Source: Symbiotaphrina buchneri (lineage: Eukaryota > Ascomycota > Symbiotaphrinales > Symbiotaphrinaceae). Taken from it: DNA of 64,000 bases. The notes under the pieces are model-generated. The model searched no databases. It worked only from the letters and a program-made list of their open reading frames with translations, and was not told where the DNA came from. The translations under genes were made by a program, and so were the position numbers. This document shows, piece after piece, positions 21,192 to 31,079 of this stretch. The stretch spans positions 62,001 to 126,000 of the forward strand of contig BCIG01000023.1 in NCBI GenBank assembly GCA_001599915.1, read 5' to 3'. Position 1 is the stretch's first letter. Every line of letters starts with the position of its first letter.

Positions 21192-23534
21192 TCAGACGCC
21201 TTGGGAATCCAGGGCCGTGTTTATCATGTTCCAAGTTGCGCAACCAGCCCTATGCCGAGTATACGTATCCTCATTCGGAAAACCTAGCATGCACAGACAG
21301 ACAATATCCTCGATCGGGTTGGCAAGGATCGTTGTACATGAACGCTTGTAATGTTGGCGTATATTTGCTGATCTGGAATACTCTTTGCGGCATACTGTGC
21401 AAATAATAGAGCCATTACGGGTACCAGAGATGTCATTTTCTGCTACCCAGAACAAGGGCCGGAGTCTATCGGAAAGTTTCAAGTGTGAAGCCACCAATTT
21501 GGCTGTCTCAAGCGGAACCCAGGTGCCTATTCATAGTTAGCTATAACGTCGTACTCGTACCATTGGATAAATAGACTCACTCTTTGGGTCAATCTCTAAT
21601 CCGAAACGGCTGGACACCAGAGACACAACCGAGGTAAGTCTGAACAGCCGGCCGGCCAGACGGTACATGTCTTTCAAGTCGACTTCATTGTGGTCCATTC
21701 GGACTGAAATGCCTCCTTCGATGAAGCGGAAACGAGCTAAAGCTCGCTGGATTGTCGACTGGCCGGGCTGCATGGGCATATTTTTTTTGATTTCGGCCAA
21801 TGGGGATATGTCCCAACTAGGAGGTACAGTCACATTATCTGCATCTGAGGCAGAAAGTACTCGAGTACGTTTGGCCTAACGAGCTACTTATTAGAGCTCA
21901 TCACACGGATCAGAGGGAAGCGATGTTACTGACAGTGTGAGGTTCGTCTCTGCTTCCGACCGCACTGATGTCTGAGTCAAGGTCACGATACCGCTTCTCT
22001 CCCTGTATGTTGCATCAGCACCGTAGCAGCGCAAGGGCCGAAACACCATACCCGACCAGCAAAGACAGTCTGTCCCGAACGAAGACGTATGCCTCCTGAA
22101 TTTGAGTCGATCGACTCAAATTCGGGAGACTCGACGGAGCGAGGTGAGCTTAAGACGCTAGACCCTGGTGCAGAGGCGGCATCATCATCATCGAGGAGCT
22201 CAGTAACAAGATAGTCATCAAACAGCGAATCGTCATATTCATCGTCTGAATAACTGTCTAAACGTGCTGTAGGTGTATCCAGTCCATTAGGCAGATCCAC
22301 TGGCTGAAAAGACAAGTGCATGGCCGCTGGTGGCATAGTGGTTGGCCGCGTGGTGGGAGACCGAGGCTGAGCACTTGTGTCGTCAAGACCATCCATCACG
22401 CCATGTGGGTCGATAGACCCATCGGCTACGTCCTGAGCTCCATGAATAGCTTGCTTACCTAGAGAACAAAATAACCAATCAGCATGACAATATAATACCT
22501 AGTTTGATCACGTACCATTATCAAGATACGATTGTAGCTTTGTCTGGACAAGCTTCGTGGAAGGGCGTCCGCTCGGTGGACCACGCCCTACAGGACCTGG
22601 GACACAGGGTGTTGACATAGGATTCTGCTTGCTGGAAGGACCGCTCCCTGAACGCCTCGCTGTATGAAGTTGTGATGGTTCAGGCTGAGCACTATCAGGA
22701 ACACCGGCAACGCCAGTTGGGTCGATAGACCCAGCAATGGCACCATCTGCTCCGCAAACAGCTTCCTTAGCTGTATAGCAAGGCAAGTGATCAGTACGAA
22801 GTCCACAGAGCGTGGTCCGGTGACGTACCTTTCCCATGAGAAGATTGTACCTTCCGACCAGGTTGACCGGCATGCTTCGTTGGTTGAGGTGGTTTCTGGG
22901 TGGTTTCAGATCGTCGAGGGGTCAGTAGGTTCGTGCTAATAGGACGTAAAGCACCAGCAACACGTTTCGAGTAAGAGACCCTTTGTTCGTGAATCTCATT
23001 AGACGCCAATGAGCTTCCACTGGCTGGAGGCGTTGGGCGCCAGACTCCCTTGCTGTCCAGGCCAATCCTTCCTTGCATGGCTGGGTCTATCGACCCAGCC
23101 AGCGCAGGACCGGAGGAGAAGACAGAGTCTTCACCGTTCTCATCATTCTTGCCATCATCGTCGGGATCGTCAACGATAACTCGCCCAATCGACACCAGGT
23201 CCATTCCCACCTGCCGCAAGATGAATCTTCTCACCTTGTGGGGCTTGAAAGTAGTCCCCTTGACCGGCCACCAAAACTTACAGCTATCCAGGCATTCCCT
23301 GATAGCATCATGAAGGAGATTCTTCGTCTTGTACTGCAGTAACAAGCCGGACGTATCTGGTCTGAGCAAGGTCACTGCTGCCAGGACCGCCTTTGTACAA
23401 TCTATAGGAGTTAGGACGATGCAAAGTGTGACTTGAGGTTAAGACAACTCACGCTCGCTCAGTGTAACCTTAGGACCATTCGTTGACCGGGAGCCAGTGT
23501 CTAAGTCGATAGACTCAAACGTAGGCGCGGCCAT
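21192..23534 (-). CDS. Gene A: APSES/KilA-N-like DNA-binding protein with Cys/His fingers, 671 aa
   Basis: Seven exons join in phase: 23453-23534, 22829-23401, 22516-22770, 22052-22458, 21934-22002, 21581-21875 and 21192-21526. Residues about 505-587 resemble the APSES/KilA-N DNA-binding domain: FIEGGISVRMDHNEVDLKDM, then STWVPLETAKLVASHLKL and LRPLF, matching the GTW-P-L-A-A-LRPLF core of Swi4/Mbp1/StuA proteins. Two C2HC-type fingers follow (Cys603, Cys606, His619, Cys624; Cys637, Cys639, His652, Cys656). Residues 28-95 form a small globular region (LHDAIRECLDSCKFWWPVKG). The middle is disordered and carries Ser-Ile-Asp motifs at every exon scale (FESIDLD, AGSIDPA, AGSIDPT, DGSIDPH, FESIDSN). 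A sequence-specific nuclear regulator is the natural inference; targets are unknown. No disruption is seen. It is the upstream partner of gene B on the same strand. Confidence 0.65.
22093..22128. repeat. 36-nt near-perfect palindrome inside gene A exon 4
   Basis: Centred between 22110 and 22111. The first 13 base pairs from the centre are perfect (22098-22123); the next five continue with a single T-G mismatch. Its core GTCGATCGAC encodes the FESIDSN copy of the Ser-Ile-Asp motif. Confidence 0.9.
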
Positions 23535-24565
23535 GACAAGTTGTGAGATCAAAGGTGGAAGAGCAGTTCAACGGTTCCGAGACCAATTGGTGATCAGGGT
23601 GAGAAGATTGCGTAGTGTTACCAACTGGTGAAGAGTGTGTGGAACGCGTTCTGAAGAAGAATATGTGCATTAAGAAGGAAGAAGGGAGAAGACAAAAGGA
23701 GGGAAGACACCCAAGGAGAAAGCCAAGCTGCGGGTACACAGGCCATCTCGACAAGCTGCGTCATCGTTGAAAAAAGGACCTATTTAGGCAAGAGGAAGCT
23801 TGTGAAAGGCATCTGCTCTCTCTGGAACAATGAGCGTTAAGGTCATTATGTCGAGGAAGGTAGGAAAGTAGGAAGGATCGTGAGGTAGACCGCTGCTTCC
23901 TACCTTTCTGAGTATCAGGACTGGTGACATATTATCGAGGGTTCCTTACTGTTATATTACTCCGTTGCCTTTCTTGGAGTCCTGAGCCTACCCTCTGCAC
24001 ATAGTGCTTGCAAACTCTCCATATCGCGGGGATGAGCAGATGGCGGGCAATTGAAGTCTGGGCGCCGTGCGTGCAATACGGAAGATGATGTAGAGGCAGA
24101 CAGTCGCGTAAAGGGTGGGCTGGCGTACCCTGTACTGAGCTATCCGAACGCGGACCGGAAGGAGTAAGGTAGGTATCTATGTCTGGTTAGCACCCCTGCG
24201 GCACCCCTGCGGCACCCTGCGGCACCCCTGGTCTGCCAAGTGACGCTAATTAGCACATCCCGTCGCTGGTTCAAAGGATAGCTACCTTGTTCTCCTGAAT
24301 GGCGTTACCATATTCGGGCCAAGTCAAAACCGTCCAACTGGTCAGGTTACCCGATTCGCAAGTCTTGTCAACCGGTATCCCGTACGCTGGACAGACGATG
24401 GGGCTATCGTCGATGTCCCCGAGGACGAGTGGATGCCTGTCCCATTGGTCCATGACTGGACAATCCGGAGGAAAACAATCTCATACCGTCTAGCGTCAAG
24501 GACATGACTCAGAGCTCCTGATCAACCAAGTTTTTGATAAGATGCACGAAGAACGATGTTAGAAT
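23535..24565. other. Region upstream of gene A, no supported gene
   Basis: Likely the gene A promoter and leader, followed by decayed sequence. A short G/C-rich tandem repeat (GCACCCCTGCG-type units) lies at 24191-24231. The last 300 bases probably belong to the adjoining Gypsy fragment but cannot be read with confidence. Confidence 0.45.
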
Positions 24566-25005
24566 GGACAATCCAGCCTATTCCTTTCAGCTATCCGGTC
24601 TTCGTCGTCTGGAAGAAGACTACAGGACCAGATGGTATACCGGTCCGTAAGGGATACGTCGTCTCGTCGATATCCGTGCACTGAACCAGATTACTGAGCC
24701 TGATACTGTGGTGGGGAAGAAGGCGCTCCATTCTTTTTTGCAGCAGTCAAGCAATGCGGCCGGGTCAAAGCCGGAGCGGAACAATGTTTTTCTCCGGTGG
24801 TTATCCACCTACCCCCGACTACCCCAGCACAATACCTACCCTCTACCGATACAGGATGACATCAAGTCAGTGGTCCAAAACTGCCCTTATATAACGACAC
24901 TGGATGCGCTCTTGTTTTTCTACCAGTGGGCAGTGAAACGTGAGGATCGCCATAAGTTCACGGTCGTGTCTTATCGTAGGCAAGAGACTTTTAATGTTAT
25001 ATCAT
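24566..25005 (+). mobile_element. Ty3/Gypsy reverse-transcriptase fragment
   Basis: The plus strand shows similarity to the start of a Gypsy reverse transcriptase: IQPIPFSYPVF-like sequence near 24566, then PLPIQDDIKSVVQNCPYITT and LDALLFFYQWAVKREDRHKF. Only part of the RT domain remains, with no LTRs, Gag or integrase beside it. It is broken several times. Orientation is opposite to the Gypsy fossil at 15.3-17.5 kb, so it is a separate event or a rearranged piece. Confidence 0.7.
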
Positions 25006-25469
25006 AGGATTCAGGAATTCAGTTCCATACATCCAGAACTTACAAAGAAGGGAGACCTGATATAAAAGTGAATTTTACGGATCTGGGTTACCTCCTGGTA
25101 TGGAAGTGAAGTTTGCGGATCTGGGATATGTGATTTCTCTCATTTCAACCTTATTTTAACCTTACTCTTTTGTATTCATAATCCAATTTCATTACAACTT
25201 GGTACTGTGGCTGCCTCACTTTTCCTTTAATTCATGGTCTGCTTCCTTTTGTGCTCGACATCTGGATAAGCCAAGGACCAGTTAGGGTGCCCTATCTGCC
25301 CTCATCCGAAGTACTCACTTACTCATTCGTCCACTACGTACTCTACGGACACAGCTGCTTCTCCACCTTTGCCACTCCGCTCTTCAGCTTCTCTATCTTT
25401 TCACCTGTTGTCCTTACCTTCATCTACCTACCCGAACCTTGCAACAAGAGATTGGTCCAGGGGATTACC
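25006..25469. other. Probable promoter and leader of gene C
   Basis: Pyrimidine-rich, with no gene. A short near-repeat (AAGTGAATTTTACGGATCTGGG and a similar copy about 45 bases on) lies at about 25065-25125. Confidence 0.4.
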
Positions 25470-27371
25470 ATGACTGAACCAGAAGCAAAAAACAGTCAGT
25501 ATTTGTCTTGTTCGTCTGCTCTGACGAACTCACCTCTTCATGTATGACATCAAATTCTGACCTACAGCTATTAGCAACAGAGAAAACCATCAAATGACCC
25601 AAGCCATCGACCCGGCACTACTGTCCACCCTGTCAACCGGACAGGATAAGCCTTCACTTGTCCACCTGCCTCCAAATACCTTGTTTGAATTCGACAACCT
25701 CCTAAACGACACTGGAGTTGATCTGTCTCCGATCGACGATGTTTGTTCATCATGGAAAGCTCGGACGGTCAGAAAGCCGGAACATACGATAATGTCCTGT
25801 GATTCGGTTGACATCACGTTGAATCTTAAAGGAGCCATTGCACTACAGTTCCCCAGCGGAAGCTATAGTATAAAGATGGAAGCCTTATCAGTACAAGAGA
25901 TACTGTATGTCGGCCCGGACGACGGTTCAGAGTCCGACGGACCGGAGGAGGACCTTGACGGCCCGGAAAGCTCTTCCATTTGGTACATAAGGCGCATCTG
26001 GGGCGGCGCTGCGTCGCGTATGGACTTCATAGAGGGAGAGGAGCTCCCTAACAAGAATTTGACAGAGGTGACTCTTGGCTCTGATGTACAGGATGGGTAT
26101 TACCGCAGAATGTTTCGTGGAGATATACCGATCGCGATGCGAAGAGTTGACGAACCGGACTCATTCCCGTTGACTGGATCGAATATTCAAGCAGAAGGGT
26201 CAACACAGGCTCTGTCGACAGGATCTGACGGGCAGATGGAACACAACAAGACAGACAACAAGACGAGGCCATTGTCATGGTACAGTCCCGAAATATGGAC
26301 AAATGGGGATGGTGATGGGCACGAGACTGATTCCCGGGAGTGGAAGCTATTCTGCCCTACTGCTCAGGACAGCCTGTCAAAAGCATTGGTACCCAAGTAT
26401 GTTATATGCGGCGACATATTCGTCGCCTGGTTAGTGGAACGGTCGGGGCTCAGGGTTCGCGAGCTATACAAGTATTACTTTGCGGACTGGGCGAAGGGAG
26501 GCACGATCTTCCAGGCGAGAAAGCATTATGGGCCCCAGCGTATGACGCCAACCGCAGGATTAAATGTTACAGAGGTTACCCACTGTTCGGCACTGCGCAG
26601 CAATCAGACACGGCAGAATGGGTCAATATCAACCGTCCTGATAACAGGGACCAGATGTTGCCCGACAAGCCCTGGGACGATGCTGTGGCAAAACACTTCA
26701 TGTGGAGTTCAGCCAACCCGCCACCAACCAAGAAGCACAAGACAGCCGCATTGTCCGGCCTATCCGCCTCGCCTCTGCAAGCCTTGTCCGGCCNATCCGC
26801 CTCGCNTCTGCAAGCCTTGTCCGGCCCATCCGCCTCGCATCTGCAAGCCTTGTCCGGCCCATCCGCCTCGCNTCTGCAAGCCTTGTCCGGCCCATCCGCC
26901 TCGTCTCTGCAAGCCTTGTCAATAAAGCGGCCAAACTTGCTGCGTGGGTCACCCTCTGGACCGGCGACAACGACCAGATTGCGGACCCGTTTCTCAGCGT
27001 CTTCATTCAAGGATCAGATAGCCAGCCAACCTAATCCGACATATACCTATCAGCATGAACAGCTAACAAGTCTAAAGGAGAGTGTCGCGAAGCTGCAGCT
27101 AGACTTGGCGGACGCGAATCAGAAACTGGACATGGCAAGACGCACACAAGCAGACCTTCAAGTTACAATTGGAGGGGTTGCAAGGACGTTGTATATAATC
27201 ACTGAGGTGGCCCAGGATGGACGACCCGTCTTATCAGCCGATCAGGCCTTTCAGATGGCCGCTGGACAGTTCGAGCAGCTGATCAGAAAGTATACAGAGC
27301 CGTTGATTCAACGGTGGGTGGACGAAGCGGACGAGCAAGGCGCCCCGCCGATGGGTCCGGCTGATAACTAG
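25470..27371 (+). CDS. Gene C: unrecognised 580-aa protein with minisatellite and coiled coil
   Basis: Exon 1 is only 25 bases (25470-25494, MTEPEAKN). Exon 2 starts at 25568 and reads MTQAIDPALLSTLSTGQDKP onward. The frame must shift between about 26400 and 26600. An 86-nt intron (26472-26557, GTATTA...CCGCAG) restores it in phase, joining RELYK to IKCYRGYPLFG; a plain frameshift is the alternative. The protein then has five 11-residue repeats (LQALSGPSAS type), a basic stretch, a coiled coil (LTSLKESVAKLQLDLADANQ) and an acidic tail ending at 27371. The N-terminal 300 residues look globular (KYVICGDIFVAWLVERSGL) but match no family I know. AIDPA near the start resembles the SIDP motifs of gene A. 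It lies divergent from gene A across a Gypsy fragment. Function unknown. Confidence 0.5.
26752..26920. repeat. 33-bp coding minisatellite in gene C
   Basis: About five units of CTGCAAGCCTTGTCCGGCCC plus ATCCGCCTCGC(A/C)T. Being a multiple of three, it keeps frame. Three isolated Ns (26794, 26806, 26872) sit in it, suggesting collapsed or heterogeneous copies in the assembly. Confidence 0.85.
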
Positions 27372-27391
27372 GAGAAAAAGATACACCTACC

Positions 27392-27650
27392 GATGAGCCT
27401 GGCCGGCGATCAATACATGTCCTTGCATATTGCATTACCTTTCCTTTTTGATACCGTCCTGATAACCTTGGATTTCTGGACAGGCCAGGCGGACGACAGA
27501 GGAATACCGGTGATGAGCCTGGCCGGTGATCAAGACATGTGTCCTTGCATATTGCATTACCTTTCCTTTTTGATATCGTCCTGATTACCTTGGATTTCTG
27601 AACAGGCCAGGCGGACGACAGAGGAAGAGTCTGGCCAGGTGAACAAGACT
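27392..27650. repeat. 120-bp tandem duplication just after gene C
   Basis: GATGAGCCTGGCCGG starts at 27392 and again at 27512, and the two 120-base units are almost identical. A partial third copy begins near 27626. It lies immediately 3' of the gene C stop and is probably within its 3' UTR. Confidence 0.85.
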
Positions 27651-27905
27651 GTTTTCACATTGGATTTCGTTTCTGCATTGATATCGCGGCTCTTATGGGC
27701 TTGCACTTCCGGCTATGTATATGGCCCTTACAGTAGCTAGTTAACAATCATGACAAGCAAGCTCAATATCACATCACACTGCGTTCCATCCTCAGTTAGG
27801 TGACAACGAAAAGTTTCTTTGTCTGCCTGACCGGCCAGGGAACCTTTTACAATTGACCAGCTTGTCTTGTTGTTCCTGCATTCGTAAATAGATTATGATA
27901 TATCA

Positions 27906-28232
27906 TTACATGCTTGTGTCTTGGAGAGGGCGCACACCCTGAAGGCTTGTCATCATCGCAGTCCCGTGCGCGCCAGTGTTGAAAAGTTTACTACCTAGGA
28001 TACTTGGTGTTTTGTCTTCGAACATCCACCCATATAATAGGGGGGCAGTATTGTTGCGCACCCCGCTCTTTGTGGCGATCTGCAACTGTACAGCCGAATT
28101 GTTGGTGCTCGTGCCGTTGAGGTAAGATACGAAAGAAGCCTGCCTCTTCCGAAGCTGCTGCCTGCTCAGTGCATCACCAGGGGCGACAAAGAGGAGCCCA
28201 ATCAGGGCAGCTGTAGTCGGGATCAGCATCAT
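27906..28232 (-). pseudogene. 5' part of the split GH51 alpha-L-arabinofuranosidase gene
   Basis: The frame begins with a signal peptide (MMLIPTTAALIGLLFVAPGD) and continues to NNTAPLLYGWMFED, the conserved start of the GH51 catalytic domain. After FED (about 28016) similarity stops and unrelated codons run to a stop at 27906. Family members normally continue with HSGDGGIYAE there. The 3' end of the same gene lies at 12161-12730. This remnant could at most yield a short secreted peptide. Confidence 0.8.
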
Positions 28233-31079
28233 GGGTCTGATACGACGGGATACGCTTGAGGAGCAGTTGCAGGTGGCCCTACCAGGTCACAGGACTGTTC
28301 CATCCCCGGCTTTATATGCCCAAGGATGGATGGCGTTCCCCGCATCGAATGGAAGAATCGGATCAAAAATGTTGGTTGTGGCCTGTAGTTCCGCTCCTGA
28401 CGGCCATGCAGGTACAATGGCCAGCCAATGGGACGGGCCGCAGATCTCCAGATTTCAGGTTCCGGAGAAAGTAGAGTGGAGCGAAGATTAAGATAGCTAC
28501 CCCGCGAATTGACGGCATAAATCAACCGATCCTGGGTCTGAACTTGAGCTCTAAAAAAATAATCCCGATGCACGCCGACTCGCAACCGTCGGCTTTTTTT
28601 AATCCTCCGCCAGTCGGTCTGTGTCATCATTCGGGCACCATGTGGCTTTTCAAGCTTCGTAACTGCCGCGATGGATGAGTCTAGCTCACCGGTACCATAT
28701 ATTACCCGCCGACATCTTTGCCGAGACCGAGGCCGTCAATGTTGCCATACTAAGGTAGGTATATATAGGTCCTACATCAGAAAATGACGATAGTTTGTGT
28801 AGATGTTGTCGGTGGAGCTCTAGTGGCCAGGGAGCATCCTTTTATCTATGGCCACAAATGATAGATCACCATCCTCTTCTATTTTTGCTTGAATTTGTAT
28901 ATTCGTGCCAAGAGCGAGTTATGTCAACAACTAATAATTCCAATATTGGGGGTCTATCCATTCGATGAAAATCGATCCAATCTCTGTTGCTAAATGAACA
29001 ATAAGTTGCTTAGGGGAACTTATCCGGCAGGGCCGAGAAGGGCGAGCATCTAACCTTTTCCTTTTTTAAAAGAAAGAAAAATTACTAGTAGAGGCAGTCT
29101 ACCATCAAGGACTATCCTTCACAAAGAGAAGGGCCGCGTGTGTTCTTGAATGACGGGTGGAATTTCACTACGATAGTTGACGGAATATCCATCTTGCATG
29201 TTCTTTCTTTCCAGAGGCGCGACTTTGTCTGGAACGATGCAAGGGGTCACCGTTGATGGCCGATAAAGTGGGTCGAAATCCGAGTGGGCCAGCCAGCAAA
29301 TTGACATGAGAGGCCAGGGGTTGCGGAATGAGCGGTAAGGTTATTTTGAAGATGCACCCACTAAGCGGGGTACCGTAGATCCTGGCGACTGGTACTCCGT
29401 ACAGAGCGGAGACTCACGACTGGGGACCGTACGAAGAACAACTATCACGAATTGCAAATGTTCATCTCACTCCGTCCCTGGATGGGAGAGGTCACAATCG
29501 TCGCTTCGGAAACAGAGATTGCTGGCGAAGGTGATTTTGCCCAACGGTGAGATAACAATGGCGTGTAATAATGGAACAGGAAGCTAGCTGATAGAGTGCC
29601 GGTAGTGGATGACATAAGAAAGCGTTTTCATCTTTGTGGCTGCCACGCAGGATGAGTCTGACAGGAACGGTATTATTCGCATGATAAGAGATTAAATGTC
29701 AAGACCACCGTCAGGGGACGCTGTGCTTACAAGGGCCCTTGCTACCTTACCTAGGACAGCGGTCCAGGCCATCCATACCTGTCGATACGATTAGGTATGA
29801 GATACGAGTATCACGAAACATAGAAGGAAAACATCTCGAGTCAATGATTACCAGGATTGTGTTCAAACCAGCAAAGAGAGCATTCTGTTGTTATTGTTTC
29901 ATCATTTATTCCTCTGCCTTTGGTAAGGTAATTTCTTAAATCATCTTCCTTGGGTCGGCGACGGTGCGGCCCTCAAGGTAGTACTTCGTATCCGTCAGCT
30001 GTGATTGGCTTCCGGTCGGACCAAGATGTGCTCCCGGCCCACTTTGCATGGAAGCACGACAGATTCGCTCAAGCGTAGAGTAATTTCCCAAATCGGGACA
30101 AGAGACAACTGGTAGGGAGCTTTACTGCCCCCTTCTTTCCTTGGCGCTTTTCGCCAATTATTGCAAAATTTCCGCCGCAGCAGGTCAGCTTCAGCGCGCT
30201 TGCATGATTTGAATATCCATCTTTGCTGGGACTGTTTGTTACCGTTGCTGTTGTCGCTGTGATTGACTGCCAACTACGGTCTTTAACCTTTCTAGGCCGC
30301 TTCCTTGAACTGGTGGTCGCCTTAAAGTCATACAGCGATACAAAACACGCCCGCCTCGCTGTCGTGCAAGGTACTGGCTGGCGCGCTCGTGCTCTTGTCA
30401 CTCACTCATTTACCGAACTGGTCTGGTCAACAGAGCCAGATATCGCACTTCCGCACACACTGCTCACTGTCCTCCGGCTCTACATTCGATCACGTTGCAC
30501 AGGCTTTCGAATCACTCACGCCCTGTCGTCACTCGGTATCTGGCCTGAAGAGACGCCTTTATTGCCTGTCGAAGCGGTGGAGATTACACGGACCGCTCTT
30601 TCTTTCAAGACCGGGCTGTTGAGGTCGACCGCCAAGCGCATCCCCCTGAGACATTTCTGCAATCTACGAGACACCGTCATCCACACACCTCAGCACCAGA
30701 ATCATTCGTTGGACTGGTATACAACCGGCCTGGCTGAGACTTGATCACATAACGTCTTGGATTGTGGACATCGCCTGCCTTGGCTTTCTCACCTTGACCA
30801 CCCGGAGCGGACCTTCTTGATACCTCTATCAAGCAGGCCCGCTTTCGTACCGCCAGCAATCTGGCGCCCTCACGGTTAGACTTCTCACCTGCCCGGACGG
30901 AGACACATCGTCGGAGGCGGTCATCTGCTGCCGCCTCCGGTGTTCCAAGTCTTAACCTACAGGAAGCTTCACCACAGAGAGAGAACGTGGGGAGGACATC
31001 AGGCAACGAGCGAGCATTCGCTCAGCCTTTGCCAACAATACCAGGGACTCCAGCCATCCCAGGAACACCGGCGTTTGAG
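28233..31079. other. Long region without a supported gene
   Basis: The left part is the former GH51 promoter. The rest holds short frames on both strands, none with a domain. The frame at 30223-30744 (plus, 173 codons, no convincing ATG context) is polar and low in similarity signals, and may be leader of the GT34 gene. Pyrimidine-rich sequence precedes the GT34 start. Confidence 0.5.

Larger units (their letters stand above)
18453..23514. repeat. Dispersed near-palindromic 10-mer GTCGATAGAC within genes A and B
   Basis: Exact copies (either strand) start at 18453, 19754, 21166, 22409, 22721, 23085 (opposite orientation) and 23505. Variants are at 19706 (GTCGACAGAC), 19808 (ATCGATAGAT) and 22106 (GTCGATCGAC). 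Several are widened by complementary flanks such as TGGGTC...GACCCA. All but 21166 read Ser-Ile/Val-Asp in the coding frame, and both orientations give the same tripeptide because TCT-ATC-GAC and TCG-ATA-GAC are synonymous. Confidence 0.85.
12760..28015. other. Accessory island interrupting the GH51 gene
   Basis: This interval separates the two halves of one GH51 gene, which keep order and strand. The island therefore arrived, or was assembled, within that gene, with loss of about 400 central codons. Contents left to right: NFX1-type helicase fragment, tandem-repeat array with gap, Ty3/Gypsy fossil, gene B, gene A, a Gypsy RT fragment, gene C and a tandem duplication. The exact edges are not resolved, and I found no terminal repeat or duplication at them. 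No tyrosine-recombinase captain gene or other transposase is visible inside. Confidence 0.6.

Noticed and set aside
12760-28015. The island as a Starship-type giant element
   Set aside because: No DUF3435 tyrosine-recombinase captain gene and no direct repeats at the edges were found; the interval is also short for one.
30223-30744. 173-codon open frame before the GT34 gene
   Set aside because: No domain, no convincing start context, and composition like the surrounding leader DNA.
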